Shown piece by piece: positions 62,851 to 64,000 of a stretch of 64,000 nt of DNA. A program made the position numbers and the translations under genes. This DNA is from Georgenia muralis (lineage in GTDB: Bacteria > Actinomycetota > Actinomycetes > Actinomycetales > Actinomycetaceae). The notes below the pieces were generated by a model. It saw nothing but the letters and a program-made list of their open reading frames with translations. It ran no database searches and was not told the origin of the DNA. The DNA is taken from assembly GCF_003814705.1 (NCBI RefSeq), contig NZ_RKRA01000001.1:558001-622000 (forward strand), written 5' to 3'. Within the stretch, counting starts at the first letter, position 1. Every line of letters begins with the position of its first letter.

Positions 62851-63528
62851 TCAGCCAGTTCCACGCACGCGGGTCACCCAGACGGCGCCGGCCGCGGGCA
62901 GGCCGATCTCGGCGGGTTCGCCGCCGTCCACCCGGATGCTGATCGTGCCGGCGAACTCGCGGCGCTCGAGCACCTCGAGCTCGGTGTCGAGGGCGACCCC
63001 CAGATCGGCGAAGTAGCGCAGCACCTGGGGGTCGTCGTCGGAGATCCGAGCCACCCGCACCAGCGAGCCGTCGGGCGCACGGTCGAGCGGGGCGGCGGGC
63101 GGTGCGGGCACGGTGCCGTCCGCCGCCGGGATGGGATCGCCGTGCGGGTCGCGCTCGGGATGACCGAGCCGGGCGTCGAGGGCGTCGACGAGGCGGTCGG
63201 AGACGGCGTGCTCGAGCACCTCGGCCTCGTCGTGCACCTCGTCCCAGGCGTAGCCGAGCTCGGCGACGAGGAACGTCTCGAGGATTCGGTGCCGGCGCAC
63301 CATCCCCAGGGCGGCGGTCCGGCCGGCGGCGGTGAGCTCGATCGAGCCGTACCGGGCATGGGTGAGTAGGCCCTGCACCGTGAGCTTCTTGACCGCCTCC
63401 GAGACCGTGGAGGGCGAGTTGCCGAGCTTGCGGGCGAGCATGGTCGTGGTCACCGGGTCGTCGGACCACTCCTGGGCGGACCAGATGACCTTGAGGTAGT
63501 CCTCGGTGGCAGGCGTCAGCTCGGGCAC
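62851..63528 (-). CDS. mntR: DtxR/MntR-family metal-dependent repressor
   Basis: A 225-residue regulator. The winged helix is at residues 1-62 (TPATEDYLKVIWSAQEW ... VTTTMLARKLGNSPSTVSEAVKKLTVQGLLTHARYGSIELTAAG). The metal-binding dimerisation domain (about 65-140) holds RRHRILETFLVAELGYAWDEVHDEAEVLEHAVSDRLVDALDARLGHPERDPHGDPIP, with the His/Glu/Cys-type ligand positions of the family. A C-terminal FeoA/SH3-like domain covers about 150-220. It is divergent from an NRAMP manganese transporter with a palindrome between, so manganese-responsive control of mntH is the best reading. An IdeR-like iron role cannot be excluded. The GTG at 63528 fits the family start. Confidence 0.88.
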   Translation of the reverse strand: MPELTPATEDYLKVIWSAQEWSDDPVTTTMLARKLGNSPSTVSEAVKKLTVQGLLTHARYGSIELTAAGRTAALGMVRRHRILETFLVAELGYAWDEVHDEAEVLEHAVSDRLVDALDARLGHPERDPHGDPIPAADGTVPAPPAAPLDRAPDGSLVRVARISDDDPQVLRYFADLGVALDTELEVLERREFAGTISIRVDGGEPAEIGLPAAGAVWVTRVRGTG

Positions 63529-63677
63529 GACGCCACGCTACGCGAGCCGGACACCCCCGGTCCGCGGGCCGCGGCCCCGCCGCAGCGCGCCGAGTGTGGC
63601 GTTGTTGCGCCTCCCGCGGCCGGCTCGACAGCAAGAACGTCCCAGTCGGCGGGCCGCCCCTGGCTCTCCGGGGCGCC

Positions 63678-63700
63678 CGCGGTCCGCGGGCCGGACCGCG
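63678..63700. other. 8-bp inverted repeat between mntR and mntH
   Basis: CGCGGTCC (63678-63685) pairs perfectly with GGACCGCG (63693-63700) around a 7-base loop. It lies between the two divergent genes, 150 bases from the mntR start and 61 bases from the mntH start. It may be structural or a second regulator site. Confidence 0.4.
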
Positions 63701-63720
63701 CCGCGTCGTGGTTCACTAAT

Positions 63721-63737
63721 GTTTCGGTCCACCGAAC
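63721..63737 (+). promoter_or_regulatory. Probable MntR operator before mntH
   Basis: TTCGGT (63723-63728) and ACCGAA (63731-63736) form a palindrome with a 2-base centre, overlapped on its left by a -10-like TAATGT (63717-63722). The centre is 31 bases before the mntH ATG. Its position between a DtxR-family repressor and a manganese transporter, next to the promoter, makes it the best operator candidate. Confidence 0.55.
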
Positions 63738-63760
63738 TTCACTGAGAGGGTGACACGAAC

Positions 63761-64000
63761 ATGGTGTCCGACGTTCGAGCCCGTCCCCGCCGGACGCTGC
63801 CACTGCTCGGGCCCGCGTTCGTCGCGGCCGTGGCGTACGTCGACCCCGGGAACGTCGCGGCCAACATCACCGCCGGTGCCCGCTACGGCTTCCTCCTCGT
63901 GTGGGTCATCGTCGTCGCGAACGCCATGGCCGTCCTCGTGCAGTACCAGTCGGCGAAGCTGGGTCTCGTCACGGGCCGGACCATGCCCGAGCTGCTCGGG
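63761..64000 (+). CDS. mntH: NRAMP-family manganese/divalent-metal transporter, N-terminal part
   Basis: The first 80 codons; the gene runs off the right edge. It is a proton-coupled Mn2+/Fe2+ importer of the inner membrane. The first helix contains the metal-binding motif AYVDPGNVAANITAGARYGFLLVWVI (Asp-Pro-Gly-Asn, with the metal-binding Asp and Asn). The second segment MAVLVQYQSAKLGLVTGRTMPELLG is also typical. The ATG at 63761 has GAGAGGG upstream. It is divergent from the DtxR-family gene, with a palindrome overlapping its promoter. Confidence 0.95.
   Translation, partial: MVSDVRARPRRTLPLLGPAFVAAVAYVDPGNVAANITAGARYGFLLVWVIVVANAMAVLVQYQSAKLGLVTGRTMPELLG

Overview
The window is a very GC-rich (clearly above 70 percent) stretch with tightly packed genes, many GTG/TTG starts, 4-base start/stop overlaps, two Rpf-type cell-wall hydrolases, an Mfd/pth/rplY/prs/glmU/ispE/rsmA/metG/rsmI backbone, a protein O-mannosyltransferase and a DtxR-family regulator beside an NRAMP transporter. 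This is an actinobacterial chromosome, most likely of the order Micrococcales; genus cannot be fixed from the sequence alone.

Layout. (1) 1-1573: the start of mfd, a small DUF2231 membrane protein and a repeat-rich gap. (2) 1574-9878: an ABC exporter, a three-gene membrane cassette (anchored unknown protein, MFS transporter, anchored PD40 protein) and two neighbouring genes sharing a predicted beta-helix domain. (3) 9901-31783: a surface-polysaccharide locus. It holds two Wzz-like proteins, a Wzy-like polymerase/ligase, a polysaccharide deacetylase, several glycosyltransferases, a Wzx-like flippase and an amino-sugar block (Gfo/Idh/MocA oxidoreductase, epimerase, two DegT aminotransferases, PglD-like acyltransferase). 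The long minus-strand operon begins with an 1822-residue secreted protein (DMFA-like head plus five DUF4082 modules), and a fused Alg14/Alg13-like transferase is divergent from it. (4) 31837-38367: housekeeping genes pth, rplY, prs, glmU and tRNA-Gln, with two accessory genes. (5) 38470-42960: TetR and MarR regulators, an ABC-F ATPase and small proteins. (6) 43264-49377: a GH51 arabinofuranosidase gene broken by an IS256-family element, with an IS1380-family element inserted at its stop codon and an IS110-family element nested inside the IS1380 terminal repeat. (7) 49460-63528: ispE, rsmA, two Rpf-like hydrolases, tatD, metG, SDR, pncA, rsmI, PMT, SDR and an mntR-like gene. (8) 63761-64000: the start of an mntH-like transporter.

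How the parts fit. Regions 1, 4 and 7 look like a conserved actinobacterial housekeeping order (rsmI, metG, tatD, rpf, rsmA, ispE, glmU, prs, rplY, pth, mfd), all on the minus strand, into which the polysaccharide locus (between pth and mfd) and the IS cluster (between ispE and glmU) have been placed. The polysaccharide genes can supply an unusual amino or acylated sugar, assemble repeat units, flip and polymerise them; the DUF4082 proteins are probably exported surface partners. The O-mannosyltransferase could modify the Pro/Ala/Thr-rich linkers of the exported proteins.

Most notable observations: a candidate IS110 bridge RNA whose four predicted guide segments match, in the expected order, the target site (the IS1380 end it has split) and the element's own ends; and an 18-bp direct-repeat box shared by three cell-surface genes.
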